Positions 26,967 to 34,702 of a stretch of DNA of 64,000 nucleotides are shown piece by piece. Numbering within the stretch: position 1 is the first letter of the stretch; each line of letters begins with the position of its first letter. Under the pieces are notes generated by a model. It saw only the letters and a program-made list of their open reading frames with translations, had not been told where the DNA came from and made no database searches. The translations under genes were made by a program, and so were the position numbers. This stretch comes from Thauera sp. (lineage in GTDB: Bacteria; Pseudomonadota; Gammaproteobacteria; Burkholderiales; Rhodocyclaceae), in contig JAFLDS010000008.1 in assembly GCA_017302295.1 (NCBI GenBank), positions 107,604-171,603 on the forward strand, given 5' to 3'.

Positions 26967-29036
26967 TCAGAAACTGACCCGGATGCCGGTTGTCAGGTTG
27001 CGGCCGGTCAGCGGCGCGGCGTTCTTGATGAAGGAGGTGTGGCTGTAGGCCAGTTCGTCGCCCAGGTTGCTCGCCTTCACGTAGAACAGATAGGGCGTCT
27101 GCTGGTAGCGGCCGCTGTAACTCACGCCCAGGTTCAGCATGTTGTGGCCGGCCGTTTCGGATTCGAAGGCGGCCACGTCGTGCTGGCGGTTGACGCGATA
27201 CCACTCCACCTCACCACGCCAGCCCTGCCACTTGCCGTCGAGCCGCAGGCCCAGGCGTTGCGCGGGGATGCGCGGCAGGTCGCGATCGCCATCGCCTGCC
27301 GACAGCCGTGCGCGGACGTAGTCGCCGAACAGCGTGAGACCGAACATCGGGTTGAGCTGCTGCCGCACCTGACCCTCGATGCCGGTGAAGGTGGCGTCGC
27401 GCTGCGTGTATTCGATCAGCTGCGCGTCTTCCGCTGCGTCCAGCGTGCGTGCGTAGATGTAGTCCGAGACCTTGTTGTGGAAGGCCGCGACCGAAAAGGT
27501 CGTCTCGCCCGCCAGCTTCTTCAGGCTGAGGTCGAGGTTGTGCGAGGCCTCGGGTTTCAGGTCGGGGTTGCCGCGTTCTATGGTGCCGGTTGCGGCATGA
27601 GGGCCGTCGGCGTAGAGCTCTTCCGCCGTCGGCAGGCGTTGCGCGCGCGACAGCGATACGCCGAGCGCGTATTGCGGCGCGAAGTTCCACACCGCGCCGA
27701 CCGAAGCCGAAGTGCCGCGATGGCTGCGGTCGGGGAGCGCCGCCGCATCGACATCGATGTGCTGCCATTCATGGCGCAATCCCGCTTCCAGGCGCCAGGC
27801 GCCGGTGCGGAACTCCTCGACCAGGTAGAGGGCGTGCTTGTTCGTCAGCGTCGGCTGTACATAGGCCTCGTCGCCCACGGCGCTGAAATCGCGCGCCGAG
27901 CTCTGCACGCCGAACACGCCCCGGAAGCCGCCGAGCGGCGAATGTTCCAGCTCGACCCGCGCGTCGTGCGCCTGGCTGCGGAAGCGCGTGCCCACCACGC
28001 CGTCTTCGATTTCGTCGTGGCCGTAGTCGGTGTGGCTGGCCCGCACGCGCAGGCTGGCGAAGCCGGCGAAGGGTTCGAGGTACTCGCCACGCAGGTCCCA
28101 GCGCTTGCTGTCGAGCTTGACGAAGGGCCTCGCTTCGCCAGCGTGCTCTGCGTCATCGTGGTCGTCCTCGCCTTCATGGGTGCCGCAATGCAGCCGGTCG
28201 CCGTGTGCGTGGCAGTCCTCGAGTGCGTGTCCATGGCCGGGCAGGCCGTAGTCGCTACGCTGCTGGGTGTAGGCGAGGCCGAGGTAGCCACGGTCGCCGA
28301 TCCACGACAGGCCGAGGCTGCCGGTTTCGGTTTCGTTGAAGCTGCCCTCCACCCGGCGGCCTTCGGCCCAGCCGTCGCCGACGCGGTAGTCGCGGGCGTC
28401 GCGCTTCAGCCCCTCGACATGGACGGCGACATTGCCGCTGCCCGCGGTCAGTTCCACCGCGCCGGCCATCTCGTTGGCCGCGGTGTTGCCGCGCAGTTCG
28501 ACGCTGCCTTCCAGGCCGTTGCGGGGTAGAACGGTCGGGATCTTGTTGTCGAGCACGTTCACTACGCCACCGATCGCGCCGCCGCCATAGGCCAGCGCCG
28601 ACGGGCCGCGCACCACCTCGACTTGGCGCGCCAGCATGGGCTCGAGCGCCACCGCGTGGTCGGGGCTGACGGTGGAGGCGTCCATGACCTCGGCACCATC
28701 GGAGAGCAGTTTTACGCGTGCGCTGTCCATGCCGCGGATGACCGGCCGGCTGGCGCCGGCGCCGAAATGGGTGGCGGTGATGCCCGGTTCGCGTTCCAGC
28801 GTGGCGCCGAGCGTCGCCTCGCGGCGGCGGACGAGATCCTCGCCTTCAACAACATTCACCGGTGAGGCCATGTCGCCGCTGCCGAGCGCCAGCGCGCTCG
28901 CGGAAACGGTGATGGCGGAGAGCTCGGCTTCGGCGCCGACCGGTGCTTGCGGGGGCTCGGCAGCAAGGGCGAGGCCGGCCTGTGTGGCGAGGGCGAGCAT
29001 GACGGCGAGCGAAAGCGGGTGAATCGAATGAGGCAT
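26967..29036 (-). CDS. znuD: TonB-dependent zinc-type receptor (ZnuD-like)
   Basis: 689 residues. Signal peptide about 1-26 (LSLAVMLALATQAGLALA), plug domain with GAGASRPVIRGMDSARVKLLSDG and GGGAIGGVVNVLDNKIP, then a beta-barrel ending in the outer-membrane aromatic signature (TGIRVSF). Residues 268-298 form a His/Asp/Glu-rich loop with Cys275 and Cys284 (GHGHALEDCHAHGD, then HCGTHEGEDDHDD), the feature of the zinc receptor ZnuD. The substrate is inferred from this loop. The upstream gene is a DUF2946-like protein on the same strand, 117 bp away. Confidence 0.85.
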   Translation of the reverse strand: MPHSIHPLSLAVMLALATQAGLALAAEPPQAPVGAEAELSAITVSASALALGSGDMASPVNVVEGEDLVRRREATLGATLEREPGITATHFGAGASRPVIRGMDSARVKLLSDGAEVMDASTVSPDHAVALEPMLARQVEVVRGPSALAYGGGAIGGVVNVLDNKIPTVLPRNGLEGSVELRGNTAANEMAGAVELTAGSGNVAVHVEGLKRDARDYRVGDGWAEGRRVEGSFNETETGSLGLSWIGDRGYLGLAYTQQRSDYGLPGHGHALEDCHAHGDRLHCGTHEGEDDHDDAEHAGEARPFVKLDSKRWDLRGEYLEPFAGFASLRVRASHTDYGHDEIEDGVVGTRFRSQAHDARVELEHSPLGGFRGVFGVQSSARDFSAVGDEAYVQPTLTNKHALYLVEEFRTGAWRLEAGLRHEWQHIDVDAAALPDRSHRGTSASVGAVWNFAPQYALGVSLSRAQRLPTAEELYADGPHAATGTIERGNPDLKPEASHNLDLSLKKLAGETTFSVAAFHNKVSDYIYARTLDAAEDAQLIEYTQRDATFTGIEGQVRQQLNPMFGLTLFGDYVRARLSAGDGDRDLPRIPAQRLGLRLDGKWQGWRGEVEWYRVNRQHDVAAFESETAGHNMLNLGVSYSGRYQQTPYLFYVKASNLGDELAYSHTSFIKNAAPLTGRNLTTGIRVSF

Positions 29037-29153
29037 GGCGGGTCCTGAATTCGGGAACGGTGTTCGGGAGTTTTCGGCGCTCGATGCGCACGCGCGCCCG
29101 CACGGCGGGACGACGCCCCCGGCGGTGGCTGAAACGGGCGGAACGGTTCGGAG

Positions 29154-29621
29154 TCAGGCCCGGGTGGGCGGAGCGCGGCTGCGCGGACGCAGCGGCGCGA
29201 GCATGATCGCCGCGACTTGCACCGCAGCGGGCCCGCCGGCGTCTTGGAAGACGGCCGTGCGCGCGAATTCGGCGCTCCCGAGCGGGAGGTCGAGGCCGCA
29301 GAGGGCGAGGCATTCGGGGCAGTAGGCGGGTGTCTCACTGCTCCCGCTGTCGTCATCGGCCTGGGTCGTCGGGATCGATTGCGCCGGCTGTGCCGCAGCG
29401 GCGTGTCCGATCAGGTGAATCTGCATCGCCGCCTGGCCGAGCACCAGCACGAGGGCAAGGGCGAGCATGGGCAGCACGCGGACGCGCAGCAAGGCCGGGA
29501 GGGCGAGCAGCATCGCGAACAACTGGGTGCGCAGCGGGAGGGCCAGCGCCCCCTGTGCGGACGCCGGACGCCTCCGCGCCCGCTCTGCAGGCGGGAGGGG
29601 ACGGGCGTACATGGGCGGCAT
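29154..29621 (-). CDS. DUF2946-like small membrane/secreted protein
   Basis: 155 residues from the ATG at 29621 (29612 also possible; neither has a strong SD). A basic N-terminus and a hydrophobic segment (VLPMLALALVLVLGQAAMQIHLIGHA) precede a Cys-containing motif AYCPECLALCGLDLPL, resembling the CPxC motif of DUF2946 proteins. These commonly sit beside metal-related TonB receptors, as here upstream of the ZnuD-like gene. Function unknown. It is divergent from argS, and longer in-frame starts would overlap the argS promoter, so they were rejected. Confidence 0.6.
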   Translation of the reverse strand: MPPMYARPLPPAERARRRPASAQGALALPLRTQLFAMLLALPALLRVRVLPMLALALVLVLGQAAMQIHLIGHAAAAQPAQSIPTTQADDDSGSSETPAYCPECLALCGLDLPLGSAEFARTAVFQDAGGPAAVQVAAIMLAPLRPRSRAPPTRA

Positions 29622-29735
29622 TCTAGGGAAGCGGGTCGTGAAGATGCAACAGTGTTGCGCTAATCCTGAGTCGAGGGCGCTCGACCGGCAACGCCTGCTC
29701 ACATGCTGCACGCGGGAGCGGCCTGAGCGATCCGC

Positions 29736-29741
29736 TATAAT
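29736..29741 (+). promoter_or_regulatory. argS: Probable -10 box of argS
   Basis: Perfect TATAAT 28 bp before the argS start codon, in a GC-rich context. A matching -35 is not obvious. Confidence 0.45.
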
Positions 29742-29769
29742 CGCGCGTTTAGATTCTGCCCCGAGTGCC

Positions 29770-31533
29770 ATGAGCGCCGACCCGAAAGTCCTGTTGACCG
29801 ATCTGCTGAAAGCCGCGCTGAAGAGCGTGGCGCCGGATCACGCCGATACCGTCATCCTGCTGGAGCGCCCGAAACAGGCGAACCACGGCGATTTCGCCAC
29901 CAACCTGGCGCTGCAACTGGCCAAGCCGCTGAAGCGCAATCCGCGCGAACTCGCCGCGCTGCTGCTGGCGGAGCTGCCAGCGTCGAAGCTGATTGCGAAG
30001 ACCGAAGTCGCCGGTGCCGGCTTCATCAACTTCACTCTCGCCGCGGACGCCAAGACCGCTGTCGTGCGCGACGTGCTCTCCCGCGGCGCCGACTTCGGCC
30101 GCGGCGCGACCAAGGGGGTGAAGGTGCAGGTGGAGTTCGTTTCGGCGAATCCGACCGGTCCGCTGCACGTCGGCCATGGCCGCGGCGCAGCCTACGGCGC
30201 CTCGCTGTCGGACGTCCTGGCCTTCGCCGGCTATGACGTCACCCGCGAGTACTACGTGAATGACGCCGGCCGCCAGATGGACATTCTGGCGCTGTCGACC
30301 TGGCTGCGCTACCTGGCTTTCTTCGGCATCGAGATCCCGTTCCCGCCCAACGCCTACCAGGGCGACTACGTGATCGACATGGGCCGCGACATGCGCGACG
30401 CCCACCAGGACCGTTTCGCCAGGGTCACCATCGAGCAGATCCTCGCCGGCACGCCCGGCCTGCCGCCTGCCGATCGCAAGGACGACGAGGCCAAGCAGCA
30501 GCGCGAGGAGCACCTTGACGCGCTGATCGCCAACGCCAAGAAGCTGCTTGGCGACGATTACGGCTGGGTGCATGGTTTCGCCCTCAACGAACAGCTCGGC
30601 GACGGCCGCGACGACCTTGGCGAGTTCGGCGTGCGCTTCGACAAATGGTTCTCCGAGCAGAGCCTGTTCGACACCGGCCTGGTCGAGCGTGCGGTGACCC
30701 AGCTCGAGAGGCAGGGCCATATCTACCTGCAGGACGGCGCCAGGTGGTTCCGCTCCACCGCCTTCGGCGACGAGAAGGACCGCGTCGTGCAGCGCGAGAA
30801 CGGGCTCTATACCTACTTCGCCTCCGACATCGCCTACCACCTCAACAAGTACGAGCGCGGCTTCGACCGCATCATCGACATCTGGGGCGCCGACCACCAC
30901 GGCTACATCCCGCGGGTGAAGGGCGCCATCGCCGCCCTCGGCCTGCCGCCGGAGAAGCTCGAAGTGGCGCTGGTGCAGTTCGCGGTGCTGTACCGCGACG
31001 GCCAGAAGACCTCGATGTCCACCCGCTCGGGCGAATTCGTCACCCTGCGCGAACTGCGCAAGGAAGTCGGCAACGACGCCTGCCGTTTCTTCTACGTGCT
31101 GCGCAAGTCCGACCAGCACCTGGATTTCGACCTTGACCTCGCCAAGAGCCAGAGCAACGAGAACCCGGTGTATTACGTGCAGTACGCGCATGCGCGGGTG
31201 TGCTCGGTGCTCAACCAGTGGGGCGGCGAGGCGGCCGAGCTGGAGGGCGCTGACCTCGGCCTGCTGCAGAACGAGCGCGAACTTGCCTTGTGCGCGCGCC
31301 TGTCGGCCTATCCCGAGTTGGTGCAGAACGCAGCAGCGGATTACGCACCGCACCAGATCGCTTTCTACCTGAAGGATCTCGCCGCCGACTTCCACAGCTG
31401 GTACAACGCCGAGCGCATGCTGGTCGAGGACGAGGCGGTCAAGCTCGCCCGCCTGGCGCTGGCTGCGTCGGTGCGCCAGGTGCTGGCCGGCGGCCTCGCG
31501 CTGCTGGGCGTGTCCGCGCCGGAATCGATGTAA
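29770..31533 (+). CDS. argS: Arginyl-tRNA synthetase
   Basis: 587 residues, standard length. Class I synthetase: N-terminal additional domain (LLTDLLKAALKSVAPDHAD), the HIGH-type motif NPTGPLHVGHGRGAAYG (about 131-147), the KMSK-equivalent DGQKTSMSTRSGEFVTL and a C-terminal anticodon-binding helical domain (YAHARVCSVLNQWG, HQIAFYLKDLAADFHSWYN). The ATG at 29770 matches the family N-terminus; longer frames are ignored. First gene of argS-SPOR-dsbA, with a TATAAT 28 bp upstream. Confidence 0.96.
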   Translation: MSADPKVLLTDLLKAALKSVAPDHADTVILLERPKQANHGDFATNLALQLAKPLKRNPRELAALLLAELPASKLIAKTEVAGAGFINFTLAADAKTAVVRDVLSRGADFGRGATKGVKVQVEFVSANPTGPLHVGHGRGAAYGASLSDVLAFAGYDVTREYYVNDAGRQMDILALSTWLRYLAFFGIEIPFPPNAYQGDYVIDMGRDMRDAHQDRFARVTIEQILAGTPGLPPADRKDDEAKQQREEHLDALIANAKKLLGDDYGWVHGFALNEQLGDGRDDLGEFGVRFDKWFSEQSLFDTGLVERAVTQLERQGHIYLQDGARWFRSTAFGDEKDRVVQRENGLYTYFASDIAYHLNKYERGFDRIIDIWGADHHGYIPRVKGAIAALGLPPEKLEVALVQFAVLYRDGQKTSMSTRSGEFVTLRELRKEVGNDACRFFYVLRKSDQHLDFDLDLAKSQSNENPVYYVQYAHARVCSVLNQWGGEAAELEGADLGLLQNERELALCARLSAYPELVQNAAADYAPHQIAFYLKDLAADFHSWYNAERMLVEDEAVKLARLALAASVRQVLAGGLALLGVSAPESM

Positions 31534-31548
31534 GAAGCGGAGAGTTTC

Positions 31549-32178
31549 GTGAGTCGTGATCGCAAGCCCGTGCGCAAACCGTCCCGCCCGCCTGCCCGCA
31601 GTGGCGGGGGGACACTGATCGGCATCTTCATCGGCCTGATCTTTGGTGCCCTGATCGCTGCCGGTGCGGCGTGGTACTTCACCCGGGCCAATCCCTTCCA
31701 GTCGGTGCCGGCGGCCACGCCGCGCGCGCCTGCCGGCGACCAGGCGCCGATCGCGCTGCCGGGCAAGCCTGGCGACCGCCCGGTGGTGAAGCAGGACTTC
31801 GAGTTCTACAAGATCCTGCCGCAGGGTAACGGTGCTCCGACCGGCGAACCTGCACCGGCGGTGGCAAAACCCAAGGAGCCCGCGAAGGAGATGGCCAAGG
31901 AGCCCGTGCCCGTCAAGGAGGCAGTGCCCAAGCAGGTCGAGCGCCTATATCTGCAGGTCGGCTCGTTCGAGAATCCCGCCGAGGCCGACAATCTGAAAGC
32001 CCGCCTGGCGCTGGCTGGCATCGAGGCAAGCGGGCAGCGGGTGCAGCTCGCCGACGGCCGCACGGTCCATCGCGTGCGCATCGGTCCGTTCTCCAGCCCC
32101 GAGGAGATGAATCCCGCACGCGCGCGCCTGGCCGAGGCTGGCTTCAACGCCACCGTGAGCCGGGCCGGCAATCCTTAA
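31549..32178 (+). CDS. SPOR-domain membrane protein
   Basis: 209 residues, GTG start with GGAGAG upstream, 15 bp after argS. A basic cytoplasmic N-terminus (residues 1-20), one transmembrane helix (LIGIFIGLIFGALIAAGAAW), a Pro/Ala/Lys-rich linker, then a C-terminal SPOR domain (RLYLQVGSFENPAEADNLKARLALAGIEAS ... HRVRIGPFSSPEEMNPARARLAEAGF). SPOR domains bind denuded peptidoglycan, often at the septum; this layout resembles FtsN-like proteins, but the name is not justified. The argS-SPOR-dsbA order is common in betaproteobacteria. Confidence 0.9.
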   Translation: MSRDRKPVRKPSRPPARSGGGTLIGIFIGLIFGALIAAGAAWYFTRANPFQSVPAATPRAPAGDQAPIALPGKPGDRPVVKQDFEFYKILPQGNGAPTGEPAPAVAKPKEPAKEMAKEPVPVKEAVPKQVERLYLQVGSFENPAEADNLKARLALAGIEASGQRVQLADGRTVHRVRIGPFSSPEEMNPARARLAEAGFNATVSRAGNP

Positions 32179-32256
32179 AACGCTTACCACCGGGACGGGA
32201 ACGTCGCGCCGCTGCGAGGCGTCTGACGAGCGTTTCGGTCAATCAAGGAGTAGTGC

Positions 32257-32892
32257 ATGAATCGTCGTGAGGTCCTGAAGCAAATCGCCGTGCTTGCCGC
32301 ACTGGCCTCGCCGGCTGCCGGCGTGTGGGCGAAGGAAGAGCCTTTCCAGGTTCTGAATCCCGCTCAAGCCACCGACAATCCGGCGAAGATCGAGGTGGTC
32401 GAGTTTTTCCACTATGGCTGCCCGCATTGCCGCAATTTCGATCCGCTGCTCGAGGCCTGGGTGAAGAAGCTGCCGCAGGACGTGGTCTTCCAGCGTGTTC
32501 CGGCGATCTGGAACAATCCGCAGCTCGCCGGCCTGGCGCAGCTCTATTTCGCCGCAGAGGCCACCGGGGAACTGCATGCACTGCATTCCAAGGTGTTCGC
32601 AGCGGTACAGGACGAGCGGCGTCCGCTTGACACCGAGGCCGCCGTCGGCGACTGGATCAAGGGCAAGGTGGCCGATCCGAAGAAGTTCATGGAAGCCTAC
32701 AAGTCCTTCGGTGTGCGCTCCATGGTGCAGCGCGCCGATCAGCGCGGACGCGCGATGAAGATCCAGGGTGTGCCCACGCTGGCGATCGACGGCAAGTTCC
32801 TGACCTCTGCGTCGATGGCCGGCAGCCACGAGGCCGCGCTGAAGACGGCTGATGAACTGCTTGCGCGCGTGCGCAAGGAGCGCGGCAAATAA
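32257..32892 (+). CDS. dsbA: Thiol:disulfide interchange protein DsbA
   Basis: 211 residues. Signal peptide about 1-25 (IAVLAALASPAAGVWA), then a thioredoxin fold with the redox site CPHC (Cys55, Cys58) in VEFFHYGCPHCRNFDP, and the cis-proline in KIQGVPTLAIDGKFLT. It introduces disulfide bonds into periplasmic proteins, reoxidised by DsbB. Downstream of the SPOR gene; TCAATCAAGGAGTAGTGC provides a clear Shine-Dalgarno. Confidence 0.95.
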   Translation: MNRREVLKQIAVLAALASPAAGVWAKEEPFQVLNPAQATDNPAKIEVVEFFHYGCPHCRNFDPLLEAWVKKLPQDVVFQRVPAIWNNPQLAGLAQLYFAAEATGELHALHSKVFAAVQDERRPLDTEAAVGDWIKGKVADPKKFMEAYKSFGVRSMVQRADQRGRAMKIQGVPTLAIDGKFLTSASMAGSHEAALKTADELLARVRKERGK

Positions 32893-32952
32893 TGGTGTCG
32901 CACGCCGCGCGGGACTCTGCCGCGCGGCGACGCGATCGCGGACGGAGAGAGC

Positions 32953-33393
32953 ATGAAGGATGACAACAGAGCGGGGCCTGGCGCCGAGGGCAGCGGCGCC
33001 GTGGACAACGCCGACCGCCGGGGCCGCCAGCGCTTTGTCGCGCAACGCTATGGCATGCCGTGCTTCTGGGTCGAGACCGGCGGCGCGCGGTTTGCACTCA
33101 ATGATCTGTCGCTCGACGGGTTTTCCGTGGCTTTTCCGCAGCCGCCTGTCGGCGAGTTCGACTTCGTTCTGCAGCGTGAAGGTGTGCCGGACCGGATTCA
33201 CGGACACGCGAGGGCGGTCAACCGGATTCCCGGGCCGCTCGGGCCCGTCTTCGGCTGCCGCTTCAGCGTCATCTCGCCCGACAATGCCGCGCGCCTCGAA
33301 GATTGGCTGATCGCCCACGTGATCATGAGCGCGAGCGTACGCATCACGGAGAAGGATGCTGCGGCGATCGTGCGTGGCCGCTCGCTGGTGTAA
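32953..33393 (+). CDS. PilZ-domain protein
   Basis: 146 residues. PilZ c-di-GMP-binding features: an arginine-containing N-terminal motif RRGRQRF and the NDLSLDGFSVAF strand (the D/NxSxxG motif), then GPVFGCRFSVIS. Cytoplasmic; likely reports c-di-GMP levels to an unknown partner. The TAA stop overlaps the ATG of the next gene (TAATG), so the two are translationally coupled although their functions look unrelated. Confidence 0.85.
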   Translation: MKDDNRAGPGAEGSGAVDNADRRGRQRFVAQRYGMPCFWVETGGARFALNDLSLDGFSVAFPQPPVGEFDFVLQREGVPDRIHGHARAVNRIPGPLGPVFGCRFSVISPDNAARLEDWLIAHVIMSASVRITEKDAAAIVRGRSLV

Positions 33394-34235
33394 TGAGCAA
33401 CGATAAAGGCGGCGCCGAACGGTTCCTGCCCGACGCCGTCGGCACGCTTCATGGCAGAGCGAGTGGCGAGGCGCGCATCGTGTCGCTGGTGCCTTCGCTG
33501 ACCGAGTTGCTGTTCGATCTCGGTGTCGGCGACCAAGTCGTCGGCCGCACCGGCTTCTGCGTGCATCCGCGCGCCGCGCTGCGCAGGGTGCCCAAGGTCG
33601 GCGGCACCAAGGACGTGCAGCTCGATGCGGTCCGGGCGCTGGCGCCGACTCACCTCATCGTCAATATGGACGAGAACCGGCGCGAGACGGTCGAGGCGCT
33701 GGCCGACGCAGTGCCCAACGTGATCGTCACCCATCCCTGCGTGCCGCGCGACAACATCGCCCTCTACCGGCTGTTCGGCGAGGTGTTCGGTTGCAAGTCG
33801 CGTGCGGGTGAGCTCGAGGCCGCATTGCGCCAGGCGCTGAGCGAGGCCGCAGCGGTCGCCGCGGACCTGCCCGTCGAGCAGGTGCTGTACCTGATCTGGC
33901 GCGAGCCGTGGATGACGGTGGCGCGTGACACCTACATTTCCGCGATGCTCGCCGAGGTCGGCTGGCGCACCTTGCCGGATCGCGCCGGTGGTGCGACCGG
34001 CGCCGCGCGCTACCCGGCCTTCGACTGGAGCGAAGCTTGGCTCGCCGGGGTGGAGCGGGTGCTGCTGTCGTCGGAGCCCTATCGCTTCCGCGAGCGGCAT
34101 GTCGTGGAGGTTCGTGCGCTGGCGGCCAGGCCGGCGATGCTGATCGATGGCGAGATGGCGTCGTGGTACGGAAGCCGCGTCATTGCCGGGCTGCGCTATC
34201 TGGCTGCATTGCGTCGAGAAACCGCTCGGGGGTAA
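33393..34235 (+). CDS. BtuF/FecB-like binding protein without signal peptide
   Basis: 280 residues. Helical-backbone metal receptor fold (COG0614): RIVSLVPSLTELLFDLGVGDQVVGRTGFCVHP, KVGGTKDVQLDAVRALAPTHLIVNMDENR, and the C-terminal MLIDGEMASWYGSRVIAGLRYL. Such proteins bind cobalamin or siderophores in the periplasm, but this one starts MSNDKGGAERF with no hydrophobic leader, and the upstream frame adds none. It may be cytoplasmic. No ABC permease or ATPase is adjacent. Coupled to the PilZ gene; its 3' end overlaps the convergent PIN gene by 56 bp. Confidence 0.8.
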   Translation: MSNDKGGAERFLPDAVGTLHGRASGEARIVSLVPSLTELLFDLGVGDQVVGRTGFCVHPRAALRRVPKVGGTKDVQLDAVRALAPTHLIVNMDENRRETVEALADAVPNVIVTHPCVPRDNIALYRLFGEVFGCKSRAGELEAALRQALSEAAAVAADLPVEQVLYLIWREPWMTVARDTYISAMLAEVGWRTLPDRAGGATGAARYPAFDWSEAWLAGVERVLLSSEPYRFRERHVVEVRALAARPAMLIDGEMASWYGSRVIAGLRYLAALRRETARG

Positions 34236-34632
34236 GGATCGCAAAGTGGTCGCGCACCAGGCGGTGGCGGGCCAGCTTGAGCAGGATCTTGTCGCGCGTC
34301 AGCAGGTGGGTGGCGGCCGCGTCGCGGGCGATCTCGAGGAATTTCTGGTCGTCGCGGTCGCGGCATTCGGGAAGCGTCATTGCGGTTTCCAGCGGCCCGG
34401 GGACGATGCAGACCCGGCTCCGGTACGCGGCGAGAATCGCAGCCTGTGTCTCCGGCGTGGCGGCGAACTGCGAGTAGGCCAGCACTCGACGCAACTCCTC
34501 CAGCGCATCGTCGCGGCAATGCAGCGTTGCTGCGCCGGCTTCGACCCAGCTTTTCAGCGCCGCCAGGCGCGGGTCGTGGAACAGCCACAACGCAAGTACC
34601 GAGTTGGTGTCGAGGACGAGTCGCAAGGGCAT
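34180..34632 (-). CDS. PIN-domain putative toxin (COG1569 type)
   Basis: 150 residues. PIN nuclease fold with acidic residues in LVLDTNSVLALWLFHDPR, the helix region RDDALEELRRVL and PECRDRDDQKFLEIARDAAATHLLTRD. Family members are Mg-dependent RNases, often toxins. No antitoxin-like small gene is adjacent, so either it is an orphan or it acts alone. ATG at 34632 fits the family start. The 3' end overlaps the BtuF-like gene tail-to-tail. The phaC terminator lies immediately upstream. Confidence 0.78.
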   Translation of the reverse strand: MPLRLVLDTNSVLALWLFHDPRLAALKSWVEAGAATLHCRDDALEELRRVLAYSQFAATPETQAAILAAYRSRVCIVPGPLETAMTLPECRDRDDQKFLEIARDAAATHLLTRDKILLKLARHRLVRDHFAILTPERFLDAMQPDSAARQ

Positions 34633-34647
34633 GTCGATCGGGCGAGG

Positions 34648-34681
34648 AAAAGAAAAAAGGGAAGGGTCGCCCCTTCCCTTC
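34648..34681 (-). terminator. Rho-independent terminator of phaC
   Basis: On the minus strand GGGAAGGG-GCGA-CCCTTCCC (34659-34678, extendable by two A-T pairs) is followed by a T-rich run (TTTTTTCTTTT), 22 bp after the phaC stop. A textbook intrinsic terminator, located in front of the PIN gene. Confidence 0.9.
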
Positions 34682-34702
34682 GTCATGACGCCGGAAGCCT
34701 GA

